DNA of 64,000 nt from Rhamnusium bicolor (GCA_029963845.1 JANEYF010005214.1:117082-181081); one strand, 5' to 3'; shown: positions 48,615-59,811, counted from the first letter of the stretch. Translations and numbers: made by a program. The notes: generated by a model from the letters alone, not told the origin.

Positions 48615-49008
48615 GGTGGTTTCTCATAAAACACCCAAACATCATATACTGCGCTCGACGCATGTTTTGCCAACCAAGTTGGCATCATCTGGGGATGATT
48701 GAAACTGCAGATGAAACTGTTTTAATCACCTCCAGATGATGCCAACTTGGTTGGCGAACCATGCGTGGAGTGCAGTATGTCGATAGTGTAGCGCACACAT
48801 GTGGAATATGCATCTTTGGGCAAAAATGAGTTAAATAAATTGAACGGCAGTTGCAAGTGTTTGCACTTGTTTAATGTATTTAACTCATTTTTGTCAAAAA
48901 ATGCACTTACCACGTGTGTGTGTGCTACACCATCGATAAGGTGTTTTGGTGCTTTGTGGAAAACCACGTTAGTTTCACGTTAAAGGTTCCAACCCACTTC
49001 AGAATGAG
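48615..49008. mobile_element. Penelope-like ends, head to head, with an inserted MITE
   Basis: The minus-strand half (48615-48705) and plus-strand half (about 48720-49008) both match the Penelope 3' terminal sequence seen at 58317-58440, including CCAGATGATGCC and the GCCAAC/GTTGGC hairpin. In the plus half the sequence is interrupted after GTGCAGTATG and resumes at GTGTTTTGGTG. The 160-base insert is annotated separately. No coding sequence. Confidence 0.8.
48780..48939. mobile_element. 160-bp palindromic MITE inside a Penelope end
   Basis: TCGATAGTGTAGCGCACACA at the left pairs with TGTGTGCTACACCATCGATA at the right. CAAAAATGAGTTAAATA near 48820 pairs with TATTTAACTCATTTTTG near 48877. Almost the whole insert folds on itself. 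Two open frames across it are by-products. Confidence 0.8.
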
Positions 49009-49009
49009 G

Positions 49010-50340
49010 AAAAAATGTCATATATTTTTTTTTGTGTGTCGAAGATAAACTTACTGTCTTTGAAATGATTTATTTTCTTACTTTTTGAGTAGTTGCCGTA
49101 AAAAAATTCGAACATTAATGGAAAACAAAACATTGTTGTGATATTTCTGCATTTTTGTCATCTAGAAGTAGAATTTTATAATGCCAAGGGCATAAGCAAT
49201 TCACGCACAGCGGCGTAACTAACATAAATTGCCACATATGTTATGCATAGAAAATTCCCCATACACCCCTAAAGGTTAAAAATTAAATCCAAGGGAAAAA
49301 GTGTTGGCCGAAATAAATTGGACTTTGCGAATAAAATTTATTGATGCAAGACTTGAGTTAAGAGAATATTATGTCTTCGTAATTCGAAATTCCCATCGGT
49401 TCTACAGAATGCGGCAAAGTCAATTTAAAATATCGACTGCAACAAATATCAATTTTCAAACCTGGATAGTCTTTCCTCGTGTAGGTACTGCCAATAAATT
49501 TTATGTTTAAATGTCTCTCCGGCAGCGCGAAATCCTACAAGAGAGGAATTATTCTTTTACTTTTGTCTGGTGGCTTAGTTAGCGTCAATCAGGCTCTTTG
49601 AGACATGAGTTTTATTTGCTATTCCATGTGTATAAATGGAAAAACTACACTCGAGCTTGTAATATTCTATTGGATTTTACTTAACAAAACTTTTGTTTTA
49701 AATGTGTTGCTCAAAATAACAAAATTATACTAAAAGGTATAATAAAAATTAAAAAGCCACACACACTTATTTATAAAATTTGTATCATACAAAGGAAAGT
49801 AATTAAGCTTTAATATGCAATTATCCAGTAGTAAAAGATTTTTACCAAATAAATAGAAATCCTTTTTGAGACCGTCGTGTATACCATTTTCAGACCGGTT
49901 TCTGGTTATTGCCTTTGTCAGTGCGAAGTAGGTACATGGAACCGCAACAAGGAGGACCTCAGAATCATAGTTTCTATGTTATGTACTAGCCTTCTATCAG
50001 CTTTGTGCTCTGGAGAAAACCATTACAAAATTCTAAACACGCTATTTGATATTAACAATGACAGTGTCGGTTTAAAATCACATCGGTCTGAGTTCAACGT
50101 GTCCCTTTATATGGGCAACTTGACGGTTTTTTTTTTGAACACTTGTTATGTAATATATTGTATCACAATCCTCTTGATAAATACTTATTGTGTCATTCAT
50201 TGATGGCTGTATTAGTTATGTATTGAATTCTATTACACCACTAGTTGTGTAATAGAATACATTACATTATATAACTCATTTTGATTTCAAAAATTATAAA
50301 CAAAGGAAGTAAAAATTTATTGAATCTAGAAACAATACAA
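49010..50340. other. No recognisable gene
   Basis: CAGCGGCGTAACTAAC at 49209 resembles a hAT-type terminus. A hairpin at 50212-50276 (TTCTATTACAC and GTGTAATAGAA around CACTAGT) is visible. Open frames at 49301 and 49877 have no motif. Confidence 0.35.
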
Positions 50341-50346
50341 CAATTA

Positions 50347-52623
50347 CACAGGCCTGCATGGTTTTAGGGGTCTACAATTTTTTTACATTTTTAGAGTAAG
50401 TAAGTCGTTCTGAACTCTGCAGTATTATTAGTTTTCGTGTATCACGCACTGTTTACTCTAAACATAACGACATTATTAGTAATTAATACATATCTTTTTA
50501 AAATAAAATTGTTAAGGACCACTGCCTTTTAATCTAGACAGAACCGGAATATACACATAGTATTCGAAAAGCACATACAGCAGTCAGTAGTAAGTTAACT
50601 GTGGTTGAACGTGTGCTTACAGTATATAATATCGTGATAAAGTTATTAAAAATTCGTCATGTCCTCAAGACATTGTAAAAACAGCGCCCATGTGTTTTGT
50701 TACATTTGTGGTTTATATACAGTTAAAAAAAGACAAAGAAATATTACGGAATTCGTGAAAAGAAGTTATCATGCGTACTTTGGTGTAAAGCTTGGAGACG
50801 AAGACAAAACATGGGCGTCACACAACGCTTGTCATACATGTGTTGAATCGTTACGGAAGTGGACTCAAAATAAAAAGAAATCCTTACCTTTCGGCATACC
50901 AATGGTGTGGCGGGAACCCAGCAATCATGCAGAAGATTGTTACTTTTGCTTGTGTGACGTAAGTGGCTTTAATACTAAAAACAAGAAAAAAATATTTTAT
51001 CCTAATCTTCCATCAGCAATAAGGCCAGTAGCGCATGGGCCAGATGTACCTGTACCTGCTGTACCAGAGAATTGTACTTTTGTCATCTGATTCTGATTCG
51101 CAATTGGAAATTGAAGATTCGGATGAAGACTTTTCATTACAAAGTACTCAGCCTCAGCTTTTTACTCAGAATGAACTGAACGATTTAATTCGTGACTTAG
51201 GACTTTCAAAAGAGTCTGCTGAACTTTTGGGATATAGACTGAGTGAAAAGAATTTACTTCTTCCAGGAACGACATTCTCATGGTATATAAAACGTGAAAC
51301 TGAATTTTTAGAATACTTTGATCAAGAGGGATCCCTTGTTTACTTCCATGATGTTCCAGGATTGGTTAGCAAGTTAGGAGCATCCATTTATCAACCAAAT
51401 GACTGGAGGTTGTTCATAGACTCATCTAAAAGGAGTTTAAAGGGTGTATTGTTGCATAATGGTAATATATACGCATCAGTCCCGGTTGCACACTCTGTTC
51501 ATTTAAAAGAAAGATATGAATATTTGAAACTCCTACTTGAAAAGGTGAAATATTCAGACCACAACTGGATGTTATGTGGAGATTTTAAAATCTTAGGTGT
51601 GCTCTTAGGCCAACAGTCTGGCTATACTAAAATGCCCTGTTTCTTATGCGAATGGGACAGTAGAGCACGAGGTGAACATTGGCAAAAGAAAGAATGGCCA
51701 CGTAGAATTAATTTAGTACCTGGTTCAAAAAATATTGTACAAGAAAGTTTGGCCAATCCGAAAAAAGTTCTTCTGCCCCCGTTACACATTAAGTTGGGGC
51801 TAATGAAGCAATTTGTTAAAGCTCTCGACAAAAACTGTAACTGCTTCATGTATTTATGTTCAAAGTTTCCTAGTTTATCAGAAGCCAAGCTTAAGGAAGG
51901 TATTTTTGTTGGGCCACAAATTAGAGAGTTAATGAAAGATAGAGTGTTTGACCCAACAATGAATGATAAAGAAAAGGCTGCATGGGTTGGCTTCAAAAAT
52001 GTAGTTCAAAAATTAATAACAGAGATCCTGATTTCAAGAATATAGTCAACGATATTTTAGAAAATTATAAAACATTGGGTTGCAATATGAGTTTGAAACT
52101 TCATGTTTTTCATTCCCATCTTGACCATTTTCCAGAAAATGGGGCGGTGAGTGAAGAACAGGGTGAAAGGTTTCACCAAGACATTAAACAGAATGAGATG
52201 TGATATTAAGGAAGATGGAACGTCGCCATGATGGCTGACTATTGTTGGTGTTTAAAGAGAGAATCTTCTGAAGGTGAAACTTCACATAAAAGGGCTCAAC
52301 TAAGTGTTCATTTGAAAGTAAAAGAAAGCGTTTTCATTCGCAAAGAGACATGTAAAAATGTTAACAACTTTTTTGTAATATTATTTTCTTGTAGGTACTT
52401 GTAAATTTTGTTTTAAATTTTGTAATTAAAAATGAGAAGTATTTTACTATAATGCATTATTTTAATACATTTTATTAGAAAACCGTTTATGTATTTTTAC
52501 TTTGTGAAAAAACCTTGCGTGATAGAGCAAAATGCAAGTCATTTTTGGATTCGGCATGAAACAGTCATACAGAATTACATTAAAATATAGAAACCCCCAT
52601 AAATTTTATTTTGCAGGCCTGTG
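50347..52623 (+). mobile_element. Unclassified cut-and-paste DNA transposon, 2.3 kb
   Basis: The ends are perfect 12-base inverted repeats, CACAGGCCTGCA at 50347-50358 and TGCAGGCCTGTG at 52612-52623, with weaker similarity inward (GGGGTCTACA and TAGAAACCCCC). TTA flanks both sides, fitting a 3-base target-site duplication. One gene, on the plus strand, fills the inside. Target length would suit PIF/Harbinger or CACTA-like elements, but the protein does not let me place it in either. Confidence 0.7.
50659..52390 (+). pseudogene. Putative novel-type transposase, frameshifted
   Basis: No family name is known to me, though I recall similar proteins in many invertebrate genomes. The first 143 codons hold a cysteine-rich, probably zinc-binding region (FCYICGLYT, HNACHTCVESL, CYFCLCDV). 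A frameshift near 51070 leads to an acidic stretch (SDSDSQLEIEDSDEDF) and then a long open part: WRLFIDSSKRSLKGVLL, WMLCGDFKILGVLLG, PCFLCEWDSRARGEHW. A second shift near 52010 leads to FHSHLDHFPENG and SEEQGERFHQDI, then a stop and shift at 52201 before RWNVAMMADYCW. Asp in FIDSS, Asp in CGDF and Glu in EEQGERF could be a DDE triad; this is my inference. The gene is intronless. Confidence 0.65.
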
Positions 52624-52769
52624 TTATTTGTCATTATAAACATTAATGGCACATTTTTTGCATTTTGATAGATTTATACTAGAGGTATGCCATATTGTTA
52701 CTACGTATTTCCAATGATTGTTCATGTAATAACTACATGTCGAGGTTTCGTATTCTCCAAAAATCTTCA
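52624..52769. other. Short spacer, nothing recognised
   Basis: Between the right end of the TIR element and the Crypton relic; no motif seen. Confidence 0.3.
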
Positions 52770-52772
52770 TTG

Positions 52773-53288
52773 TTACTTTCTTTTATTTTCCTTTTGCGTA
52801 TCGATGTATCCCTCGGCAATCGTGTTAGATTTCCAACCTACATGGTATTCCACAGTAAAAAAAGTCTGCTTCTGAGTGTGCAAGCATGGAAGTAGAAGAA
52901 TGCCTGAGCAATGTCTAGTGTACTCTTCAGGATGTGATAAATTTAAAAATGTTGCAATGGTTTTTGGCATACTGCCAAACGTATCGATGCCAACGGGCTG
53001 TTTTATATAGGACTTTTTCCTATATCCAACGAAAAATCTCCTATGACCGGCATGCTGAGGACGTAATGCCAAATACTTTCGAATTATTTCCACCACATTA
53101 ACTCCTTGATTGCCACCAGATGTTACAAAAAATGTTCGGAAAATTTCAGTTTTGATGTTTGGGATTCCTATATGAAAGACTGACCCTTCATCTTTAACAT
53201 TTTCTAAAAACAATTTAGTGAGCTCTTCTTTTCTGCATGCTCCAGCAATTCCAATTATAATGGGGTGACAAATATGCAGAAAGTTCTT
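52773..53288 (-). pseudogene. Crypton-type tyrosine recombinase relic
   Basis: The minus strand encodes the catalytic half of a phage-integrase-fold tyrosine recombinase of the kind found in Cryptons and insect multi-copy relatives. IIIGIAGACRKEELTKL holds the first catalytic Arg. Next are GSVFHIGIPNIKTEIFRTFF and IIRKYLALRPQHAGHRRFFV, then GIDTFGSMPKTIATFLNL. EYTRHCSGI follows where HxxR is expected, so the His is kept but the second Arg is lost. The last block is HVGWKSNTIAEGYID with the Trp/His and nucleophile Tyr. The last 146 codons are open. The N-terminal half is missing: at 53290 the sequence becomes a plus-strand hAT relic. Confidence 0.75.
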
Positions 53289-53292
53289 ATTA

Positions 53293-54115
53293 TTTATTAC
53301 CGATGGAGTGAATTATATGAAAGGTACTGGAAGAATTTTGATGGATATTTATCAGAATATACTTCATATAACATGTTTAGCACATGGGCTTCATAGGATT
53401 GCTGAAGTTCTTGGGGGGTGCTATAATGTTGATAATTTGATATCTAGTGTAAAGAAAGTTTTTCTTAAAGCACCAAGTCGTGTCCGGTTATTTCATGAGA
53501 TTCTACCAAATACTCCATTACCTTCACAGTCCATTATAACACGATGAGGAACTTGGCTAGAGGCATCATCGTAGTATTACTGTCATTTTGAAAATGTAAA
53601 ATCCCTAATAGAGCAGTTAAATCTAAATGACGCAGTTGCTATTTCACAGGCGCAACTGGCATTTATGGATCCAAGTGTCCAAAAAAATCTGAAGACCATA
53701 CACGGAAGTTTTTCACGAATTCCTTTAGCCATACGGGACCCTCAATATCAGCCAATACCAGAATTTACTACAGTTGATGCAATAATCGTTGTGCTTGATC
53801 TTTGACGATATATTTTTCAATTACAGAGAGAAATTGCTGCGAGAGTACAAACAAAATTCCAAACTCTTTTAAAAAAATCCCGGATTTGTTACGATCTTTT
53901 AAACAGCAAAGAAGTGGACTTTGCGACACCGGGCATGAATGTGGTGACTTTGCGAAAGTTTACATATGTTAAGTATGCTCCAGTTAGATCTGTCGACGTC
54001 GAACGGTTCTTCTCGCAATATAAATGGATTTTCAACAAAAGGCGTCGAAGTTTAACTACAAAACATTTAAAGAAGCTATTAATAATATACTTTTATTCTT
54101 GTAACCGGCAGTGAA
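53293..54115 (+). pseudogene. hAT transposase relic, copy B (CGGBP1-like)
   Basis: It starts inside the catalytic core with TDGVNYMKGTGRILMDIYQ, then ILHITCLAHGLHRIAEVLGG, DNLISSVKKVFLKAPSRVRL, and, after frame changes, FMDPSVQKNLKTIHGSFSRI. The final 66 open codons hold the dimerisation motif VDVERFFSQYKWIFNKRRRS. It is the same family as the copies at 6190 and 62620, but clearly diverged. Stops and shifts near 53547 and 53800 inactivate it. N-terminal zinc finger and ends are absent. Confidence 0.78.
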
Positions 54116-56220
54116 AAATACTTGTGTGTGTAGCTTACTGTTAAGTACTTCCCCCTATACCTCCAGTTCTCTTTGAGTGAGTGTTTATAATAAATCGACT
54201 TTATCAACTTTGGATAATACGGAAGTTGCTAAAAGAAATTCAAGGTAAGATATCGTTTCATATATGCATGCAAATCTGACACATAACCACCTAAAGCCAA
54301 CCCTGCTTTTACGTCATATCCGATTGGTAAATCCTATCTCTGCACATTATGCTTTCTACTATTTTAACTGTATTTTAATGAGATTTTCGACATAACGCAC
54401 AAAGTAAAATTGGCTACGGCAAAACTAGCCGTTATTTAAAACATCTGGCTTGTCACCATGGTATCAACAAATTTCATGCATCTTGCATCTTGTTACTTTT
54501 ATTTTGAATCAAAATGTTTAAGTGACTTTTAACACATATCACAGTTAAGTATTTAAATGTCAAATCTGAATTTTTTTGAAAAAAATCGATTTTTATTAGT
54601 TTTCTTATCCAAGTGGTCGCAGATTAAATTTTGTACATTGCACGTGGGCTAAATCATATTACAGTATTACATTCGCATTCGTCCTACGATCTCGTCGTGG
54701 CAATAATGTAAATAACTACTAAAAGCTGCTGTTTTTAAACGAACAATTTACCTCTTCAATGCATTGTGGTACTTATGTTCTCAAAGAATAGTGGGGTTAG
54801 AACCATAATCAGACCACATTGTATATAATTGTGGTTTATGTTTTTCTAAGTTAGTTCATTTTAAATAAACTTTAAAGAAACCTACCTATTCGAGTGAGAA
54901 ACAGTAATGAAAGTAGACCGAACAGTGCCCATAATGTTGCAAGTTTATTAGGAAAAGTGTAGCATTTCTACTTCTCCCGCATTCTGTATTCGTCTACGAG
55001 CTTTCCGTGCAAAATTTAAAGCCTCCGGTTGTAGTAAAGTTAAAACATACACGTGGGCCATGCCTCAACGAAACGAACAATATATGCTGGAGTGCTGGAG
55101 CAATTTGTGTCTGGGCCCCCGCGTTAGTAAACACTAAACATGAACTGGTTTTAATGATTTCCCACCTCGTGTTTTCTGTACCTAAAGTACGACGCTGGTT
55201 GCCATAATTATAGCCTTAATGACAGCAAACTTGAACTGGCGCTGGAAGGGGGGCTTTTTGCAACGATTAGTATCGTATTAATGGATGGATTAATAGTATA
55301 GAGGTTCGTGTTTAACTTACATTGTAAATTCTATGCGCAAGGGTCAGATCAGATCAATTATTATCTTCATGTCCATGACGTTATTTATGAAATTTTATGA
55401 CATCTAGAGGATTTGTAGCATATTAAATGGATATTTTCGTTATCCTTTGATAACTTCTTGTTACATACTTGGATGTTAATAAGACAGAAAGACTTGTTGT
55501 ATAGATCGACGTATACGCATCAAATTAAATGTTTCAGCACATGGTGAAAACAGTTTTGGCAAAGAAATTTTATGATTTATTAAATATTTAATATTATTGA
55601 CAGGTAAATAAAAATTATTACTACTTCGCTCCCGATTATAAATAATTTTATTAGCCCTACTGTGTTTCTAGTGCGTAATTTTTTTATTTTTTGTTTGTTC
55701 TTTAATGTGATGTGATGGAAGCGGCAACGAAAGAAGCAGGTTACGTTTGTTGTTACAAAAGCTGTAAGAATAAGAGGTAAATTTTTTCCTTTCCTTGTTT
55801 TCTCATTGTACAAAGAAAGATGCATAAGTTCTTTTTAGTAAAAGTATTAAGGAGGATGCAAAACGAAATTTGTACTAAATTTAATTATTTCCAAGAACAT
55901 CAATATTTTGTTTTTATACGAAAAAAATTATTTATTCAACTTTTATTTTGGTCTATTCTAGTTCCACCACGTCATGTAATAAAGCGCTGTATCGGTAATT
56001 TTTCAAAAAATATCGAGAAATTGCTTTAACAAAATAATACGAATATTTTACACCCTTACATTTATTAACAGAATGTTTAAAACGGCAAACAAAACACAAA
56101 ATAACTAATTTAAAGACAACAGTAAATCATTTTTTTTTTTTGTACCTAGCTATTTTATTTTGCAACTTAAAAAAATATTGAACACTCATTATTCAATTAT
56201 TAATAATAAAATATTTCACC
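54116..56220. other. No recognisable gene
   Basis: AT-rich; open frames at 55007, 55580 (minus) and 55820 show no motif. Nothing else seen. Confidence 0.35.
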
Positions 56221-56222
56221 TA

Positions 56223-56640
56223 TTGTGTATTTTAACACTGACGTAGTTTTCCACGAAACACCAAAACATACACTGCACTCGACGCGCATTTAGCCAACCA
56301 AGTTGGCATCATCTGGAGAAGATTAAAACTAACCTTATGCTAACAACCCGCTACCTGAAATTGGCCCTCTGTCACTATTCATACTATTTTTACACTTTGT
56401 TATTTCCAAGCCTTCAAATACATCCAGCTGTCTAGTATTTGTTACATTCCTAATTAATCTTAAATTGCTAATATCTATTTTATGGTTTTTTTCAAACGCA
56501 TATTGGGCAACACTAGACATCTGTTCTACCATATTTGAGATGGGCCATATGCTCTTTGAATTTAGTTTTGCCCTTATCAGCTTTTAAGTAAAAACAATCT
56601 TCTTCACGCAACCGTTTAATAATTTTTCTGTCTTTTGTAG
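56223..56640 (-). mobile_element. Penelope-like element, inverted internally deleted piece
   Basis: Read from 56640 leftward, the minus strand gives KIIKRLREEDCFYLKADKG, the segment just before the reverse transcriptase. It then jumps directly to KTKFKEHMAHLKYGRTD of the GIY-YIG region, SNLRLIRNVTNTRQLDVF, and the Penelope 3' terminal sequence to 56223. The whole reverse transcriptase is deleted. It meets the plus-strand copy head to head at about 56640. Confidence 0.8.
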
Positions 56641-57662
56641 AATTTGAATAAAGTTGTTACTTTGGATAAAGAGGACTATTATGAAATGGTAGACAATTTG
56701 ATTAGTAATGGTCCTTATAAAAAACTTTCTAGAAATCCATTACCAAAAATGACTACTGAAGTAACAAATGTACTTAAATCCTGCAACAACCTTATTACTC
56801 CAGCTTTAAATAGGAGGTTACATGTATCTAACCTAAGTGTACCTAGATTGTACTACTTGCCTAAAATACATAAATCAGGAAAGTCGGTACGTCCTATTGC
56901 TTCAGCTATATCGGATATCCGACTTACCACCTGGTAAATGGAGGAGTTCAAAAATTTACCTATCGTACCACCTAGTTTCTCTGTGATTAATTCCAATGAT
57001 TTCATTAATAAGGTGAAAAATGTTCAGTTGCAAGGTGAAATTTCGATCTCATTTGACGTTTGTTCATTGTTTCTAAGTGTTCCGGTATCACAGACCTTGG
57101 ACTACCTCAAGGATTTACTCGAATTAAACAATCTCAGTCAAGATATAATAAAAGAATATTTTCCACTCACTAAACTTTGCATGAAACAAAATTGCTTTCT
57201 ATTCAACGATAATTTCACCGACAAACCTGAAGGAACAGCAATGGGTAACTCTTTGTGACCATTCATTGCCAGTCTCTTCATGAACAGATTCGAGACAGAA
57301 GCAAAAGAAGATATGAGTATTCCCCTACAGTTTGGCTTAGGTATGTGGATGATATTTTTGCAGTGTTTGATGCAAAAATCGCTGAAATTGACAACTTTAT
57401 TTCTAAATTAAACAATCGTTTCGCGTCAATTAAATTCACATATGAAATTGAAAACTCTGGACAACTACCGTTTTTAGGAATATTAATAATTCGAAATAGT
57501 GGTAATAAGTTAGAATTTGACATATACAGAAAAGATACCAGTACTCTAAGATATATCCCTAATGACTTTCACCATTGTGCTCAACATAAAATGGCGAGTT
57601 TTAATTTTCTAGTCCATCGTCTATTAAGCTTCCCCCTCAACAAGGAGAAGTTTGAAAAATAA
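56641..57662 (+). pseudogene. Penelope reverse transcriptase, broken
   Basis: Motifs: LYYLPKIHKSGKSVRPIAS near 56848, then ISFDVCSLFLSVPVSQTLDY with the first catalytic Asp near 57050, then KPEGTAMGNSL near 57225. After a stop at 57256 and a frameshift near 57300 comes WLRYVDDIFAVFDAKI, the YVDD box with both catalytic Asp, at about 57336. GQLPFLGILIIRNSGNKLEF follows near 57457. Stops at 56935, 57256 and 57660 break it. Penelope reverse transcriptases are related to telomerase and are thought to prime at chromosomal ends or nicks. Confidence 0.88.
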
Positions 57663-57775
57663 AAGACATTGATTAAGGATATAGCTACGAGTAATCGATT
57701 TCTGTAAATTTAATTGATAATATAATTAAGAAACAAACATTTAAGAGTCACTTCGAAATTCCCCGACCTTTCAAA

Positions 57776-58264
57776 ATGAGAGAAAATCCGAAATTTGTAT
57801 CGATTCCATTTGATCCTCGAATCACCCGTGGTATTGGTAAGATTTCTAAAGATATAGGTATGACAGTGGTTCATTCATCGGGAAACAAACCACAACAACT
57901 TTTAGGCAATGCAAAAGACAAAATTCAAACAAACGAGAAGTCGGGAATTTACGAAATTAGCTGTAAGGACTGTAATCAAAAGCATGTTGGACAAACTAGA
58001 CGATTAATTCAAACTAGATTCAAAGAGCATATGGCCTATCTCAAATATGGTAGAACAGATAAGTCTAGTGTTGACCAACATTCGTTTGAGAAAAACCATG
58101 AAATTGATATTAGCAATTTAAGATTAATTAGGAATGTAACAAATACTAGACAGCTGGATGCATTTGAAAGCTTGGAAATCACAAAGTGTAAAAATAGTAT
58201 GAGTAGTGACAGAGGGCCAATTCCAGGTACCCCGCTTCATTGGTTTGTGGGTCGCGAACCGTGA
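57776..58264 (+). pseudogene. Penelope GIY-YIG endonuclease domain
   Basis: An open frame of 162 codons continues the same polyprotein (FKMRENPKFVSIPFDP). It has the single-strand-nicking GIY-YIG motif as SGIYEISCKDCNQKHVGQT, the expected Arg in RRLIQTRFKEH, and an N at the end (SFEKNH). The cysteine pair CKDC is typical of animal Penelope endonucleases. The domain itself is intact in sequence, but it is cut off from the reverse transcriptase by the upstream stop at 57660 and a frame break before 57776. Confidence 0.85.
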
Positions 58265-58317
58265 CAATAGTTTAGGTATAAATAGAGTACATTATTAGCA
58301 TAAGGTTAGTTTTAATC

Positions 58318-58363
58318 ATCTGCAGATGATGCCAACTTGGTTGGCGAAACGCGCGTCGAGTGT
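58318..58363 (+). ncRNA. Hammerhead-like motif in Penelope 3' end
   Basis: CAGATGA, then a GCCAAC/GTTGGC hairpin, GAA, stem III ACGC/GCGT, GTC and GAG lie in hammerhead order. The first core strand has A where the canonical second base is U (CAGATGA rather than CTGATGA). An extra U precedes stem II, and stem I is only about three pairs in related copies. Hammerheads are established in Penelope terminal repeats, so descent is likely; cleavage is doubtful. Confidence 0.55.
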
Positions 58364-58440
58364 AGTGTGCAGTGTTTTGGTGTTTCGTGGAAAACTACGT
58401 CAGTGTTATCTTCGCATCAAAGGTTCCAACCCATTCTAGG

Positions 58441-59805
58441 ACTATTGTGTATTTTGTTTAGTTATCTTGAAAATCTGCATATTTTTTATTTTAAACAAGT
58501 GGTGTCAAAAAATAAAATATATACCTGGCTGCACAATCAGCTGAGGATACTGATACAAGTATACGCTGACAATCATAAACAACTGTTAATGGACATGATA
58601 TAAGAGGTAAGTTTTTGTAATTTACACTATGTCCTTCACCGACGCCAATCAATTTCTTAAAACGGGCCCATTTTAATGATAAACCTTGATTAGTTGGCGC
58701 TTACACGTATTGTATGTCAATCGAGGCTACAGTAAAGTGCAAATAAAAGATGCGCTAACCTCTAAACACCTTTTTTTTATAAAAAATAAATAGTGTGATT
58801 TATTTCGATTAAACAAACTCCAATCACTTTCTGTAGTTCTAGCTGCAGAAGATAGACTTCTGCGTTGGTAATAATTTCTTAAGTTAAGCAATATCATTAA
58901 TAGTATGATATGAAAAACATAATCGAATTTAAATACATGTTCGGGTTTAAGTATAATTCAAAATAATTTTTATTTTCATCGTTTATTTATGAATTCACAA
59001 AATGATGTGCTACTACCGTAATTTATTTACAATTATAATTATTAAACATGATGAAAATATGAAAAATCTTATTTTATCTGATTTTCATGTTAATTTTTTG
59101 ACTGTCACACAATTAAAAACATATATTTTTAATTGCGTGCCACAAGGTAGTGATTGTTTTCAGTTTAAATTTCCATCAATAATTGTCTCCATGTGGATGA
59201 CGACTTTCATGAAATTTTATGACTGCTAGTTAGTATATTTAATCAAAATGATAAAATCGGGTGTAAAATTTTAACAGCCTAGAGCTAACTCAGAAGCAAG
59301 TTAACAAGTACGACGTAGTTATGATTAAAATCTGTAGCGATTATAATTTTATGTTCTCTACGCAGATATTAAGACATCTTCTGTACAGTATTAGTGTAAT
59401 ATGGAGCAGAAAATTAGATCCAATAAATTATACGGAACGTTTATGAAACTATTAAACTGCTGTGATTATATAAAGCTATAAAATAATTACATGGGAATTA
59501 ATAATTTGTATATTTCAAATGAAATTGTGATAAAATGTATCCTAAATTTATTTGATAAAAATTAAATAAACCTGGTTCAGCTATATTTAATTTTTTAGGT
59601 TAAATTCTAAAGAAAAAATATAATTTATGTGAAGAAACGTTACCTGTACACGGTTGAATGCTCTCGGGATCAAATATTTTTAATTATTAGCCAACATATT
59701 ATTTTAATTAAAATATGCTCTAAAATTTCTTATGGCCATTCAGAAAATATTAAATAGAAAGTGGTGTTATTTCCAGCTTAACAGTATACCACTTTTGACA
59801 GACTT
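58441..59805. other. No recognisable gene
   Basis: AT-rich, with open frames at 58337 and 59002 lacking motifs. Confidence 0.35.
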
Positions 59806-59811
59806 TTAGAA

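Larger units (their letters stand above)
56641..58440 (+). mobile_element. Penelope-like retroelement, 5'-truncated
   Basis: This holds the reverse transcriptase, GIY-YIG endonuclease and 3' terminal sequence of a Penelope-like element. It starts at NKVVTLDKEDYYEM, exactly where the inverted piece on its left leaves off. The 3' end after the stop at 58264 has the structured GATGATGCC...GCGCGTC motif at 58318-58363 and TTTCGTGGAAAACTACGTCA. No plus-strand 5' terminal repeat is present. Confidence 0.88.

Noticed and set aside
50659..52203. A host single-copy gene in two adjacent open frames
   Set aside because: The frames are parts of one frameshifted gene bounded by perfect inverted repeats and TTA flanks, so a transposon is the better explanation.
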